Source: Planctomycetota bacterium (GTDB lineage: Bacteria > Planctomycetota > UBA1135 > GCA-002686595). From it: a DNA stretch of 64,000 nucleotides. How positions within the stretch are numbered: the first letter of the stretch is position 1; each line of letters begins with the position of its first letter. Position numbers and translations under genes: made by a program. The stretch lies in contig JACRIN010000033.1 of assembly GCA_016220085.1 (NCBI GenBank), positions 1-64,000 on the forward strand, given 5' to 3'. The notes under the pieces are model-generated. The model saw only the letters and a program-made list of their open reading frames with translations, made no database searches and was not told the origin of the DNA. Shown here piece by piece: positions 53,038 through 61,442 of the stretch.

Positions 53038-53544
53038 TCAACGCGGCGTGAGCGGCGCGTGCTCGCCCGCGCCGGGACTCGCCGCGCGCGGACGATCCGA
53101 CGTCAAGAGCAGCACTCCGCCGAGGATCAACACCAGCGCGAGCGCCTTGCGCCACGTCATCGTCTCCCCCATCAGCATCCAACCGAGCAGCGCCGCCGTC
53201 GCAGGCGCGAGCGTGAACGCGATCGGCTTGATCCGCGAGATGTCGTCGAGCGCGAGCGCCGAGTAGAAGCAGATCATCGCGAGCGCGCCCGCGACGAGCC
53301 CGGAGCCGACGACCAGCTTCGCGATCTCCGCGCCGGTGAGTTCGCGCCACGCGGGTTTGGGCTCGGTGCCGAGCGTTTGCAGCGCGAGCACCCACGCGAG
53401 CCAAATCACCGGCAAGGCGACCGTCGAGCGCACCGCGATCGCCGTCAACGGCCCGATCTTGCCGCCGTGGAGCACCGACTTCGTGCACAACTCGCCGACG
53501 CCCCAGCACAAGCCCGCCGCCACCGCCAAGAGGATCGCTCGCAT
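53038..53544 (-). CDS. Half-size EamA-type transporter protein
   Basis: A 168-residue membrane protein holding one EamA unit of about five hydrophobic segments (LLAVAAGLCWGVGELCTKSVL, IAVRSTVALPVIWLAWVLAL, LVVGSGLVAGALAMICFYSAL, PATAALLGWMLMGETMTW, LALVLILGGVLLL). Normal DMT transporters have two units; half-size members act as dimers, as in EmrE-like or YdcZ-like proteins. ATG at 53544 starts MRAILLAVAAG. The hydrophilic tail (~150-168) is Pro/Ala-rich. The substrate is unknown. Confidence 0.82.
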   Translation of the reverse strand: MRAILLAVAAGLCWGVGELCTKSVLHGGKIGPLTAIAVRSTVALPVIWLAWVLALQTLGTEPKPAWRELTGAEIAKLVVGSGLVAGALAMICFYSALALDDISRIKPIAFTLAPATAALLGWMLMGETMTWRKALALVLILGGVLLLTSDRPRAASPGAGEHAPLTPR

Positions 53545-53650
53545 GTCGAACTCCTTCGGTCGCCGAGTCTAGGAGCTCCGCGCTCTCGGCTCCACCCGCG
53601 CTGCGCCGATCGGCGTACCGAGCGAGAGCGTTCGCGGCTCGCGACCGCGT

Positions 53651-55075
53651 CTACTCGGCGTAACCGAGCTTCTGGAGCATCGCGCGCTCGGATTCGGTCA
53701 GGTCGCGGCCTTCCGAGCTGCGTCCGAGCGTCGCGAGCTTGACGTAGTCGAAGAGGAACGTCGCGTGCTCCTTCGCCCGCTCGCTCGCGGTGTGAGCGAT
53801 CGGATGGAGCTCGCCCGGATCGAGCGCGAGATCGAACGCGGTCACCTTCGCGCCGGTCGTCTGATCGCGGTCGACGAGCGTCTTCCACGGTCCTTCGCAG
53901 AGGCCGAAATCGGCGTGCTTGTCGTTGGTCCGCAACACGATGCGCCGCCGGTCGGCACCGGACTCCGCGCGCGCGTCGTCGATCGGCACGCCGTCCCACT
54001 CGGCGCCCGACGGCACCGGCAGATCGAGCCATTGGCAGAGCGACGGCATCAGGTCCATCGGCGACACCGTGCGATCGAGCACCTCGGGCGCGCGCTTCCA
54101 CGAGCTCGGGAACTTGACCACCAACGGCACGCGCAGCATCTCGGTGAAGAGAGTCGTGTTGTGGCCTTGCTCGCCGTGCTCCCAAAACGCTTCGCCGTGG
54201 TCCGACGTGACGATCACCAACGCTTCGTCGTAGAGCCCGGCCTCGCTCAAGCGACCGAGGATGCGGCCGAGCATCCAGTCGGCGTACGCGAGGTTGCCGT
54301 CGTAGAGCGCGCGCACCGCGTCGCGATCGGCCGCGTCGGGCGGATGGAACTCGTGGCGCATCGGCGTCAGCGAATCGGAATCGCCGTGCGCGAACGGGCC
54401 GGCGTAGGCGGAGTCGAGCCAGAGCTCGCGAAAGCACGACGGCGGGTCGTACGGCTCGTGCGGCTCGAGGATGTGCAGGTAGAAGAACGGCGCGCGCTCG
54501 TCCGTCGCGGCGAGCCAACGCTCGAGGATCGGCGGGAAATCCGAGGCGCGCGCTTGGTGGTACGCCTGGCCGCCTTCGAAGACGTCCGCGGTGCGCCCGT
54601 CGGCGACGCGGAACACCTCGGTGAAGTCGTCGAAGCCCTGCGCGCAGCCGTAGAGCGCGCTGCCGTTGAAGTTCGACACCGCGCCGAACGTGCGCCAACC
54701 GGCCGCTTGCAAGCACTCGGCGAGCGTGACGCCGTTCGGGTCGAGCGTCGTCTTGCGCTGCACGACACCGTGGCGGTCGGGCAGGCGCGCGCTCATCAAG
54801 CTCGACACGCTCGCGAGCGTGTACGGCGCCGGCGCGAGCGCGTTGCGGCACGTCAGGCCGGTCGCGGCGAGCCGGTCGAGATTCGGCGTCGTGCAACGCT
54901 CGTAGCCGAGGTGCGAGACGTGCGACGCGGCGAGCGCGTCGAGCAGCACCAGCACCACCGGGTGCTTCGGCGGCGGACGGCGCGCGGGCTCGCCGTCGCC
55001 GCAAGCCGCGACCAGCAAGAGGCACGCGAGCCCGAAACGGTTCGGGCGGAGCGAGGGCGACGGCGCATGGCTCAC
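53651..55075 (-). CDS. Sulfatase-superfamily lipoprotein without the formylglycine motif
   Basis: A 474-residue protein with a lipoprotein signal (LLLVAAC, Cys ~25). The alkaline-phosphatase/sulfatase fold is clear: VVLVLLDALAASHVSHLGY with the first metal Asp, PNLDRLAATG, and VIVTSDHGEAFWEHGEQGHN with metal Asp/His. The nucleophile region is APAPYTLASVSSLMSARLPDRHG, so Thr (PYT) stands where classical sulfatases have Cys/Ser in CxPxR. It is therefore not a formylglycine-dependent sulfatase and may be a phosphodiesterase, phosphatase or transferase-like member. It ends EAMLQKLGY-like (RAMLQKLGYAE), which many bacterial sulfatases share. The start is ATG at 55075. Confidence 0.85.
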   Translation of the reverse strand: MSHAPSPSLRPNRFGLACLLLVAACGDGEPARRPPPKHPVVLVLLDALAASHVSHLGYERCTTPNLDRLAATGLTCRNALAPAPYTLASVSSLMSARLPDRHGVVQRKTTLDPNGVTLAECLQAAGWRTFGAVSNFNGSALYGCAQGFDDFTEVFRVADGRTADVFEGGQAYHQARASDFPPILERWLAATDERAPFFYLHILEPHEPYDPPSCFRELWLDSAYAGPFAHGDSDSLTPMRHEFHPPDAADRDAVRALYDGNLAYADWMLGRILGRLSEAGLYDEALVIVTSDHGEAFWEHGEQGHNTTLFTEMLRVPLVVKFPSSWKRAPEVLDRTVSPMDLMPSLCQWLDLPVPSGAEWDGVPIDDARAESGADRRRIVLRTNDKHADFGLCEGPWKTLVDRDQTTGAKVTAFDLALDPGELHPIAHTASERAKEHATFLFDYVKLATLGRSSEGRDLTESERAMLQKLGYAE

Positions 55076-55124
55076 GACGCGAGTATACGTGCTCGGGCGG
55101 GTCGAGGCCTCGCGCGCGGCTCGC

Positions 55125-55721
55125 TCAACGCTTGGCCGACTTCTTCGGGGGCGCGGCGGCTTTCTCGAGCGCGGCGGCCTTGGCCTTGGGCGACTTCACG
55201 TCACGCGCGGTCGAGCGCACCTTGCCGAGGCTCGCGAGCCCCGCTTCGTAGCGCGCGATGTACTCCTTCGCGGGCAGCCGCCGGATCGCCTCGCCGACGA
55301 CCTCGAGCGGGACGTCCTCGAGCTTCTTGAAGCGCACGCACGCCTTGCCCATGTCGAGCTTCTTGCCGGTGCGCGTCCACGCCTCGCGGAACCAGCGCGC
55401 GTCCGCGGTCTCGCCGTCCGCGCCGCCGGCTCCGCCATCTCCATCGGCGCCCCCGCAATAGAGGCCCATCAGGTAGATCGAGAAGTAGTTCTTCTGCGAC
55501 GCGACCGCCGCGAACGGCAGCGGCATCTTCGGCGTGCAGTGATAGCCCTCGGGATAGCGCGCGAGCGGCACGTAGTAGCCGATCATCCCGTACTGCATGC
55601 CCTCGGCGTAGTCCGAGTCGAGGTTCGCGAGGATCACCTCGCGCACCGCCTGGACCGCGGCGCGGCGATCGGCGGGGAGCGATTTCAAGTAGACGTCGAC
55701 GCTGGCGGCTTTCGATTGCAT
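55125..55721 (-). CDS. DUF1801 (YdhG-like) domain protein
   Basis: A 198-residue cytoplasmic protein of the DUF1801 family. The family starts SVDVYLKSLPADRRAAVQAVREVI, continues YAEGMQYGMIGYYVPL and FAAVASQKNYFSIYLMG, and ends MGKACVRFKKLEDVPLEVVGEAIRRL. It has a Gly/Asp-rich insert (residues ~92-104, GGADGDGGAGGAD) not usual in the family. The C-terminal ~30 residues are Lys/Ala-rich (SPKAKAAALEKAAAPPKKSAKR-like), suggesting nucleic-acid contact. DUF1801 proteins are structurally known but functionally unassigned. ATG at 55721 is the clear start. Confidence 0.88.
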   Translation of the reverse strand: MQSKAASVDVYLKSLPADRRAAVQAVREVILANLDSDYAEGMQYGMIGYYVPLARYPEGYHCTPKMPLPFAAVASQKNYFSIYLMGLYCGGADGDGGAGGADGETADARWFREAWTRTGKKLDMGKACVRFKKLEDVPLEVVGEAIRRLPAKEYIARYEAGLASLGKVRSTARDVKSPKAKAAALEKAAAPPKKSAKR

Positions 55722-55912
55722 GGCGAGCTCCTTCGCGGCCGCACACGATCGCCGAGTTCGCCCGGTGGCGCAAGGCAGCGCTTCGAAGACCCAGACTCCG
55801 CCGCGGACGCGCGCGACGCGCTCGTCGACCAGCGCTACGATCCGAGCGCTCGGCCGCTGCGAGTCGTCGCCGCGGGCCGAGCGCGATCCTCGTCCCCCTC
55901 CGGAGCTCGAAC

Positions 55913-56272
55913 ATGGCCCGCTACGTCGATGGATTCCTCCTCGCGGTCCCGAAGAAAAACCTCGCCGCGTACAAGCGCATGGCCCGCCTCGGGTCGAAGG
56001 TGTGGTGCGATCACGGCGCGCTGGCGTACTGCGAGTGCGCTGCCGATGACCTCACCGTCAAGTGCGGCGTGCCGTTTCCGAAGGTGCTGAGGCTCAAGCC
56101 GACCGAGACCGTCGTCTTCGCGTGGATCGTCTACCGCTCGCGCAAGGAGCGCGACCGCATCAATGCCAAGGTGATGGCCGATCCGCGCCTCGCGAAGTGG
56201 ATGCAGATGTCGATGCCGTTCGACATGAATCGCATGAGCTCCGGCGGGTTCCAAGTGCTCGTCGAAGCGTGA
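55913..56272 (+). CDS. DUF1428 family protein
   Basis: A 119-residue small protein that fits DUF1428 closely: YVDGFLLAVPKKNLAAYKRMA at the start, VWCDHGALAYCECAADDL, then ETVVFAWIVYRSRKERDRI and NAKVMADPRLAKWM, with MPFDMNRMSSGGFQVLVEA at the end. The family is a ferredoxin-like (dimeric alpha-beta barrel) fold of unknown function. ATG at 55913. The VOC gene follows after 22 bases on the same strand, so the two may be co-transcribed. Confidence 0.92.
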   Translation: MARYVDGFLLAVPKKNLAAYKRMARLGSKVWCDHGALAYCECAADDLTVKCGVPFPKVLRLKPTETVVFAWIVYRSRKERDRINAKVMADPRLAKWMQMSMPFDMNRMSSGGFQVLVEA

Positions 56273-56294
56273 AGTCGGTCCACCGCGACTCGCC

Positions 56295-56741
56295 ATGTGC
56301 CCTCCGACCTGTCCTCCGTCGGCCGCGATCCACCGCCTGATTCCGTACGCGCACGTCGCCGACGTCGAGCGCTCGCTCGCGTTCTACGAAACGATCGGCC
56401 TCACTCGCGGCGACACGCTGACGGGCAGCGCCGGCAAGCTCGTGTGGGGCTCGCTCCATCGCGGAACCGCGCGCCTCTTCCTCGCGCTCGCCGACGGCCC
56501 GATCGCCGCCGAGGAGCAGGCGGTGCTCTTCTACCTCCACACCGAAGACGCCCGCGGCTTGCGCGAGCACGTGCTCGCGTGCGGCGTGCGCGACGGAGGT
56601 CCGTTCCTCGGTCGGCCCGAGCCCCTGCACCCGCGCGGCGTGCTCTTCGACTTGAAGTTCCCCCACTACATGCCCGCGGGCGAGCTGCGGCTGCACGACC
56701 CGGATGGCTACGTGCTGCTGATCGGTCAACCGGCGTCGTAG
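56295..56741 (+). CDS. VOC-superfamily (glyoxalase/bleomycin-resistance-like) protein
   Basis: A 148-residue single-domain VOC protein with two beta-alpha-beta-beta-beta units: HRLIPYAHVADVERSLAFYETIGL and the second half ending LRLHDPDGYVLLIGQP, which matches the family C-terminus. The putative metal ligands are His and Glu around LIPYAHV and ELRLHDPDG. An N-terminal CPPTCPP sequence is unusual for the family. The substrate is unknown (dioxygenase, isomerase or resistance-type members exist). Confidence 0.87.
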   Translation: MCPPTCPPSAAIHRLIPYAHVADVERSLAFYETIGLTRGDTLTGSAGKLVWGSLHRGTARLFLALADGPIAAEEQAVLFYLHTEDARGLREHVLACGVRDGGPFLGRPEPLHPRGVLFDLKFPHYMPAGELRLHDPDGYVLLIGQPAS

Positions 56742-56791
56742 CGCGACCGCGACGCGTCGGCGCGTTGACTCGCGGAGACCGACGGGCGACG

Positions 56792-57709
56792 ATGCGCGCG
56801 TCGCCGGCTCTCCACGCCATCTCCGACGATCCGCACCGATCCCCGGAGCCGCGCGAGTCGCAAGGGCCGCGCGGTTCGCGAGAACCGCACGAACCGGGCG
56901 CGCCGCTCGCCGAGTGGGATGCGGGCACGCTCGGCTGCGGCGAGCTCGTGCTGGAGCTCCGCACCCGGATCGTCGCGCTGCCCGGTCCGTACCTGTTGAC
57001 GCGCACGATGTGGCTCGAGTGCGTCTCCGACCGCGCGTACGCCGATCGCGAAGCGCTCGCGCGCGACGTCGTGCGCGTGTTGCGCGAGGAGCTCGCGCAC
57101 TTGCTCGCCGACGGCGTCGCGTTGGTGCAATTCGACGAGCCCGTGCTCTCGGAGGTCGTGTTCGGGCGCGCGCGCCAGAACCGCTCGTTCATGTGCGGCG
57201 CGCTCGGCGAGAAGCTCGACGTCGAGCCCGAGCTCGCGTTCGCCGCGCGGCTGCTCGACGAACTCGGCGCCGGCTTGCCGAGCGACCGGCTCGCGCTCCA
57301 CGTCTGCCGAGGGAACTGGTCGCCCGACGAGACCGTCGCGCTCAGCGGCGACTACACCGCGCTCTTGCCGCTGCTCGCGCGCGTCCCGATGCGGACGCTG
57401 TTCCTCGAGCTCTGCACGCCGCGCGCCGGCGACGAACACGTGCTCGCCGCTCTGCCGCCCGAGAAGCGCGTCGGCGTCGGCGTCGTGAACCAGAAGCACG
57501 CCGCGATCGAGTCGCGGGAAGCGATCTGCACGGAGGCCGAGCGCGTGATCGAGTACCTCGGACCCGATCGGGTGCTCCTGAACCCCGACTGCGGCTTCGC
57601 GACGTTCGCCGACAACCCGCTCGCGGATCGCACGATCGCGCAAGCCAAGCTCGCGGCGAGCGCCGCCGCGGCCCGCGTGCTGCGCGCGCGCCACGGACTC
57701 GGCGGCTGA
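56792..57709 (+). CDS. MetE-C-like (cobalamin-independent methionine synthase fold) protein, N-terminally short
   Basis: A 305-residue protein with the C-terminal two thirds of a MetE_C/UROD-fold domain. Sequences seen: VALPGPYLLTRTMW, ALVQFDEPVLSEVVF, and zinc-type ligands His/Cys in LHVCRGNW, Glu in LFLELC and Cys in NPDCGFATFAD. Relatives such as B. subtilis YxjG (about 370 residues, from memory) start with an HxGSxxRP barrel strand that is missing here. The first ~45 residues are low complexity (RSPEPRESQGPRGSREP), and the VOC gene ends just 50 bases upstream. Either the protein lost its N-terminus or a start further upstream or a frameshift is involved. It may methylate homocysteine or another thiol, or be inactive. 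Confidence 0.7.
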   Translation: MRASPALHAISDDPHRSPEPRESQGPRGSREPHEPGAPLAEWDAGTLGCGELVLELRTRIVALPGPYLLTRTMWLECVSDRAYADREALARDVVRVLREELAHLLADGVALVQFDEPVLSEVVFGRARQNRSFMCGALGEKLDVEPELAFAARLLDELGAGLPSDRLALHVCRGNWSPDETVALSGDYTALLPLLARVPMRTLFLELCTPRAGDEHVLAALPPEKRVGVGVVNQKHAAIESREAICTEAERVIEYLGPDRVLLNPDCGFATFADNPLADRTIAQAKLAASAAAARVLRARHGLGG

Positions 57710-57890
57710 GCTCGTCTTGGTTCGCGCGGATGCGCGACGATCGAATGGCACGAGCGCCGCGTTCCCCAACTTCCGTCGGGGGCACGCAGCGCTCGGTTCG
57801 AACGTTCGAGGCCGGCCACCACCAAGGCAGCCGGCCGCGAGAATCTAGAACAGCGCGAACGTCGACCGGGAGTCGACAGGTCCACCCATA

Positions 57891-58934
57891 TCAAGGTCCG
57901 ACGGTGAGCCGCAGTCCGTTGCTCAGGCTGGTGGTGAACGCGTCGTTCGGGTCGCGCGCCCACCATTGGAAGTAAACCGTCGCGCCGGCGACCAGGTTCG
58001 GATCGGTGCCGCCCTGGATCAGCCCGTTCAGGTCGAAGGCGTACGTCCCGGTGCAATCGGTGCCCGTCGGGCTGCCGCCGGAGTTCTGCACCGCGGTGCG
58101 CGTGACCGGGAGCTTGACGCAGAGATGGCCGCCCTGGAACGCGACGCCGTTCGCTTGCTGGCCGTAGAAGAGCAGGCCGTTCTTCTTGTTCAGGAACTGG
58201 GCGCCGCGGATCGCGCAAGCGCTCGCGCTCGACGCGCTCGGGCAGCCCTCGAAGCCGATCTTCGGCAGGCACGAGAGCGAGTTGGGTTTGGACGTGCAGT
58301 AGACCGACGCTTCCGAGGCGGGACACGGCAGCTCGTACTGCAGGTGGTCGACTTCGATGCCGCCGGCCGTGTGCTGGATCGTGATCGAGCCGATGCCGCC
58401 CGCCCACTCGACGCCGTAGAAGCGATCCTCGGCCGTCGTTCCCCAGTAGCTGCTGTCGCCTTGTCCGTTCGCGACACTGGTGCCGAGCGACACCCCGAGC
58501 GCGTCGAACGCCTCGAACGTGACCGTGGCGGCGGGACCGCCGTCGGTCCACACGATGCCGACCTTGGTCGGCAGGCCTCCGAGCCCGTTCGCGTTGAACA
58601 CGAAATTGATCACGGCGCCGCCGCCGCCGAAGTACGAATCGCAATCGGCGCACGCCCCGTTGCCGAGCACGCCGTCGTCGGCATCGACCGAGTCGATGAT
58701 CGAAGCAGGGTACTGCGTGCTCGTGACCACGCCGCTCGGCGACGTGACGCCGGGCGTGTTCAAGAGCCCGTCCTCGAAGTCCTCGAGGGCGAAGCCGCCG
58801 GAGCCGAGCGCGAACGGGCTGTCCGCGGTGCTGAAGTACGGCGTCGGGCCGTGGAAGGTCTGCGCGGCGGCGGGCAGCGCGCCGAGGGCGAAGAAGGCGG
58901 CGAAAACGGTCGTGGAGAGCATTCGATGCAGCAT
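57891..58934 (-). CDS. Secreted planctomycete protein with Cys-rich C-terminal domain
   Basis: A 347-residue exported protein with a signal peptide (residues ~1-25, ending AAA). Residues ~30-205 are a beta-sandwich-like unit (LEDFEDGLLNTPGV, NFVFNANGLGGLPTKVGI, SITIQHTAGGIEVDHLQYE). The C-terminal ~140 residues form a Cys-rich module: YCTSKPNSLSCLPKIGFEG, GLLFYGQQ, FQGGHLCVKLPVTRT, and YFQWWARDPNDAF with the last segment GLRLTVGP. I recognise this module from many exoproteins of planctomycete genomes; its role is unknown (surface display or secretion sorting are possibilities). ATG at 58934; alternative in-frame ATG a few codons down. Confidence 0.85.
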   Translation of the reverse strand: MLHRMLSTTVFAAFFALGALPAAAQTFHGPTPYFSTADSPFALGSGGFALEDFEDGLLNTPGVTSPSGVVTSTQYPASIIDSVDADDGVLGNGACADCDSYFGGGGAVINFVFNANGLGGLPTKVGIVWTDGGPAATVTFEAFDALGVSLGTSVANGQGDSSYWGTTAEDRFYGVEWAGGIGSITIQHTAGGIEVDHLQYELPCPASEASVYCTSKPNSLSCLPKIGFEGCPSASSASACAIRGAQFLNKKNGLLFYGQQANGVAFQGGHLCVKLPVTRTAVQNSGGSPTGTDCTGTYAFDLNGLIQGGTDPNLVAGATVYFQWWARDPNDAFTTSLSNGLRLTVGP

Positions 58935-59342
58935 GGGATCCTCGATGGGGTACGGGTTCGTGCATCTCGAATGCGGATCGGGCGGCGAGCGTTACCGCCG
59001 GGCACGAGGAATTCGGAGGAGAGCCCCTCCACGCGGGCACTCGGCCGCGCGGGGCCGCGCTCCGCCCTGCCGGAACGCGCTTCGAGCCCCCAACCGGCGT
59101 CGAACACCGCGCGCGGCTCGCCGAGGCGAACCGAGCGACGCCCTCGACCCGCCAGCGCGCGACCGGCGAATTCGACCTCGGCCTGCGCGGCGAGCGCCCC
59201 ATGCAGTCGCGCGCGAACCCGGACGGCGCGCGCGAACTCACGAGCGCGCGCTCACGCAATCGCACGAGCTAACGCGGTCGCACGAGCCCGCAACTCCACG
59301 AGCCACGAGCACACGCCGACCTCGCACGCTCGCCTTCCGCGC
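58935..59342. other. 408-bp gap with short CACGAGC reiterations
   Basis: No gene is supported here. Between about 59225 and 59310 the word CACGAGC recurs several times (TCGCACGAGC twice), mixed with gcgcgaactca. It lies between two minus-strand genes, so it holds the promoter of the secreted protein gene and the 3' end of the SUMF1 unit. Confidence 0.4.
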
Positions 59343-60089
59343 TCAGAACTCGCCGGTCATCCGCGCGTGCCAGGCCTCGAGCGACGCTTGGACGAAATAG
59401 AGCCGCGTGCGCGCGTGGCAGGTCTGGCCGGGCGCGAGCGGGCCGAAGCTCGGCGCGCTGTGGACGCACGAGAACTCGAGGTTGTGGAAGAGAAAACCCG
59501 CGGGCTTCGACACCGTCGCGGCGAGACACGTCCCGTCGCGCGAACGGAGCGCGAGCCAGCCTTCGAGCACGACGTTCGATGTCGCCAGAAACTTCGCCAT
59601 GAACCCGAACTCGTCCGCCGCCGGAGCTCCGACCGCGCTGTAGACCTGCACCGTCGGACGCGGATTGAAGCGCCGATGCATCGTCACCAACCGCCGGAAG
59701 GAGCCGTTCGCTCGCCCCCAAAACCGCATCCCCTCGTGATCGCGGAGCGGCGTCGCCGGACCGCAGTTGCAGCAGTTGAACGCGAAGCTGTGCGTCCAAT
59801 GCCGGACGCTCTCGTTGGTGACCGACGCTTCGAGATCGACGTAGTCGAACGCGGGGAGGACGTCGAGCTGGTAGCTGAGCTCGCCGACGGTCTGCCCGGT
59901 CGAACGCCACGCACCCTGGCCGAGCGACGACCACGTCGCGCCCATGTCGAGCGGCGTGCACGGCTGCGCCGCGTCGCCGATGAACTCGGGCACGTTGAGG
60001 CGCACGTACTCGCCCGGGAAGCACGCGAGGTTGGTCAGCTCGCCGTTCATCTTGCCGGCGCACGGCGTGAACGTGATCGCGGCGGTCAC
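59343..60089 (-). CDS. Unknown protein encoded with the SUMF1-like gene
   Basis: A 248-residue protein, not recognised and with no signal peptide. It is rich in beta structure and aromatic residues and contains many Cys residues, including the pair in FNCCNCGP. Features: ITFTPCAGKMNGELTNLACFPGEY, YVDLEASVTNESVRHWTHSF, WLALRSRDGTCLAATVSK and PGQTCHARTRLYFVQ. The start is GTG at 60089, overlapping the stop of the upstream SUMF1-like gene as GTGA, so the two proteins are made together. The overlap suggests a partnership; the function is unknown. Confidence 0.75.
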   Translation of the reverse strand: MTAAITFTPCAGKMNGELTNLACFPGEYVRLNVPEFIGDAAQPCTPLDMGATWSSLGQGAWRSTGQTVGELSYQLDVLPAFDYVDLEASVTNESVRHWTHSFAFNCCNCGPATPLRDHEGMRFWGRANGSFRRLVTMHRRFNPRPTVQVYSAVGAPAADEFGFMAKFLATSNVVLEGWLALRSRDGTCLAATVSKPAGFLFHNLEFSCVHSAPSFGPLAPGQTCHARTRLYFVQASLEAWHARMTGEF

Positions 60090-60895
60090 GACACGTCCTT
60101 CGCGCAACGGAATCCGAGGAAGGCATTCCAGACGGTCGAGAACGCGGTCATGTTGCGGGCCGCGGGGCGGAGGTGGACGAGCTCGTGATTCATCCACGAA
60201 CCGCCCTTGACGTACGACGTCGAACTCGCCGGTCCGTCCGCGCACCACTCGGCGACGTTGCCGACGAGCTCGTGCACGCCGAAGGGACTCACGCCGAGCG
60301 GGTGCATGCCGACAGGACTCGTCCCCGGACCGGCGGACAGCGGATCGGAGTTCCACCGACACGCCGCGGGATCGAAGACGTCGCCCCACGGATAGGTGTT
60401 GCCGTGGAGACCGCGCGCGGCCTTCTCCCACTCCGCTTCGGTCGGCAAGCGCACGCCCGCCCAGGCGGCGAAGGCGAGCGCGTCGACGTGGGTGATCGCG
60501 GTCACCGGATGCGTGAGCTGGGACTTCGGCGGCTGACCCGCGAGCCACGTCGGCGGCGCGTGGTAGCCGGTCGCCGCGACGAAGACCGAGTATTCGAGCA
60601 CGGTCACCGGGAACTTCGCGATCGCGAAGGTCGGCACGTCGACGAGCCGGAGCGGGAGCTCGCCGTCGAACCACGTCGGGTGCACGTCGTGATCGCGGGA
60701 GAGCGCGGCGATCTCCGCGGCGTCGGTGCCCATCCAGAACGGGCCGCCGGGGATCGTCACCATGCGTTTGTCGAGCGCACGGAGCACGCCGACCGACGCC
60801 TTCGGGCCTGCGCTCGCGAGTCCGGGCGCGAGCGCGAGGATTCCGAGACTCGCGACCGAGTGCTGCAAGCAAGCGCGACGCGTGAACACGCGCAT
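60086..60895 (-). CDS. SUMF1/formylglycine-generating-enzyme-like protein, exported, catalytic cysteines missing
   Basis: A 269-residue protein. RRACLQHSVASLGILALAPG gives a Tat-like or Sec signal at residues 6-28. The FGE-sulfatase (SUMF1/EgtB/PvdO) fold is clear: MVTIPGGPFWMGTDAAE, FPVTVLEYSVFV, VRLPTEAEWEKAARG, NVAEWCAD and SYVKGGSW. In true formylglycine-generating enzymes the end holds two catalytic Cys after GGS; here it reads GGSWMNHELVHLRPAARNMT, with no Cys until GFRCAKD. So it is not an active formylglycine enzyme of the standard kind and may belong to the non-catalytic or other-reaction group. The stop overlaps the next gene by 4 bases. Confidence 0.88.
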   Translation of the reverse strand: MRVFTRRACLQHSVASLGILALAPGLASAGPKASVGVLRALDKRMVTIPGGPFWMGTDAAEIAALSRDHDVHPTWFDGELPLRLVDVPTFAIAKFPVTVLEYSVFVAATGYHAPPTWLAGQPPKSQLTHPVTAITHVDALAFAAWAGVRLPTEAEWEKAARGLHGNTYPWGDVFDPAACRWNSDPLSAGPGTSPVGMHPLGVSPFGVHELVGNVAEWCADGPASSTSYVKGGSWMNHELVHLRPAARNMTAFSTVWNAFLGFRCAKDVS

Positions 60896-61151
60896 CGAGT
60901 CCGATTCCTCTAGCCAGCGCTCCGCCGATTCGAAGCGATCGAGTCACCGTAGTCGAGTCGGTCGGAAGCTGCGGCTTGGCCTCAGGGAGTAGCTCGCTGC
61001 AAAAGAGTTCCCCGCTCGGCCGCGGGCGAGTTCGGTCGAAGGTCGGAGCGCGAGCGTGGTTCGCGTGGCGCGTTCGGCGTCGCGCAGAGTCGCGCACGGT
61101 GTCGAGCACGGCGTCGAGCGCGTCCCATCCGCGCGGTGCGTTCGGCGAGCG

Positions 61152-61442
61152 CTAGTCGGCGCGCTTCGCGCCCGGCAGCGAGCCCGTAACGCCAGTCGCG
61201 ACCTCGTAGAGCACGTCGGAGTCGATATCCGCTCCGTTCGGCCACATCACGGTGAATGTCTCCGGATGCACGGCGACGCGCGCGAAGAACGCGGGCTCGC
61301 AAAGCGGCGCGAACACACCTTCGAACGGCACGAGCCGCGCGACATCGACCTCGCCGCTCGCCCCATCGCGAAACCGCACCGCGATACGCGTCCCCGCGCT
61401 CGCCCGCACGTCGATCACGTCGTGTTCCATGGCGACCTTCAT
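61152..61442 (-). CDS. DUF2442 domain protein
   Basis: A 96-residue cytoplasmic protein with the DUF2442 pattern: HDVIDVRASAGTRIAVRFRDGASGEVDV, then LVPFEGVFAPLCEPAFFARVAVHPETFTVMWPNGADIDSD-like sequence (shortened here) ending VLYEVATG. These proteins are small antitoxin-like or regulatory proteins often found beside DUF4160 proteins. No DUF4160 partner is seen here. The start may be ATG at 61442 or the ATG at 61430 (MEHDVIDV). Confidence 0.85.
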   Translation of the reverse strand: MKVAMEHDVIDVRASAGTRIAVRFRDGASGEVDVARLVPFEGVFAPLCEPAFFARVAVHPETFTVMWPNGADIDSDVLYEVATGVTGSLPGAKRAD

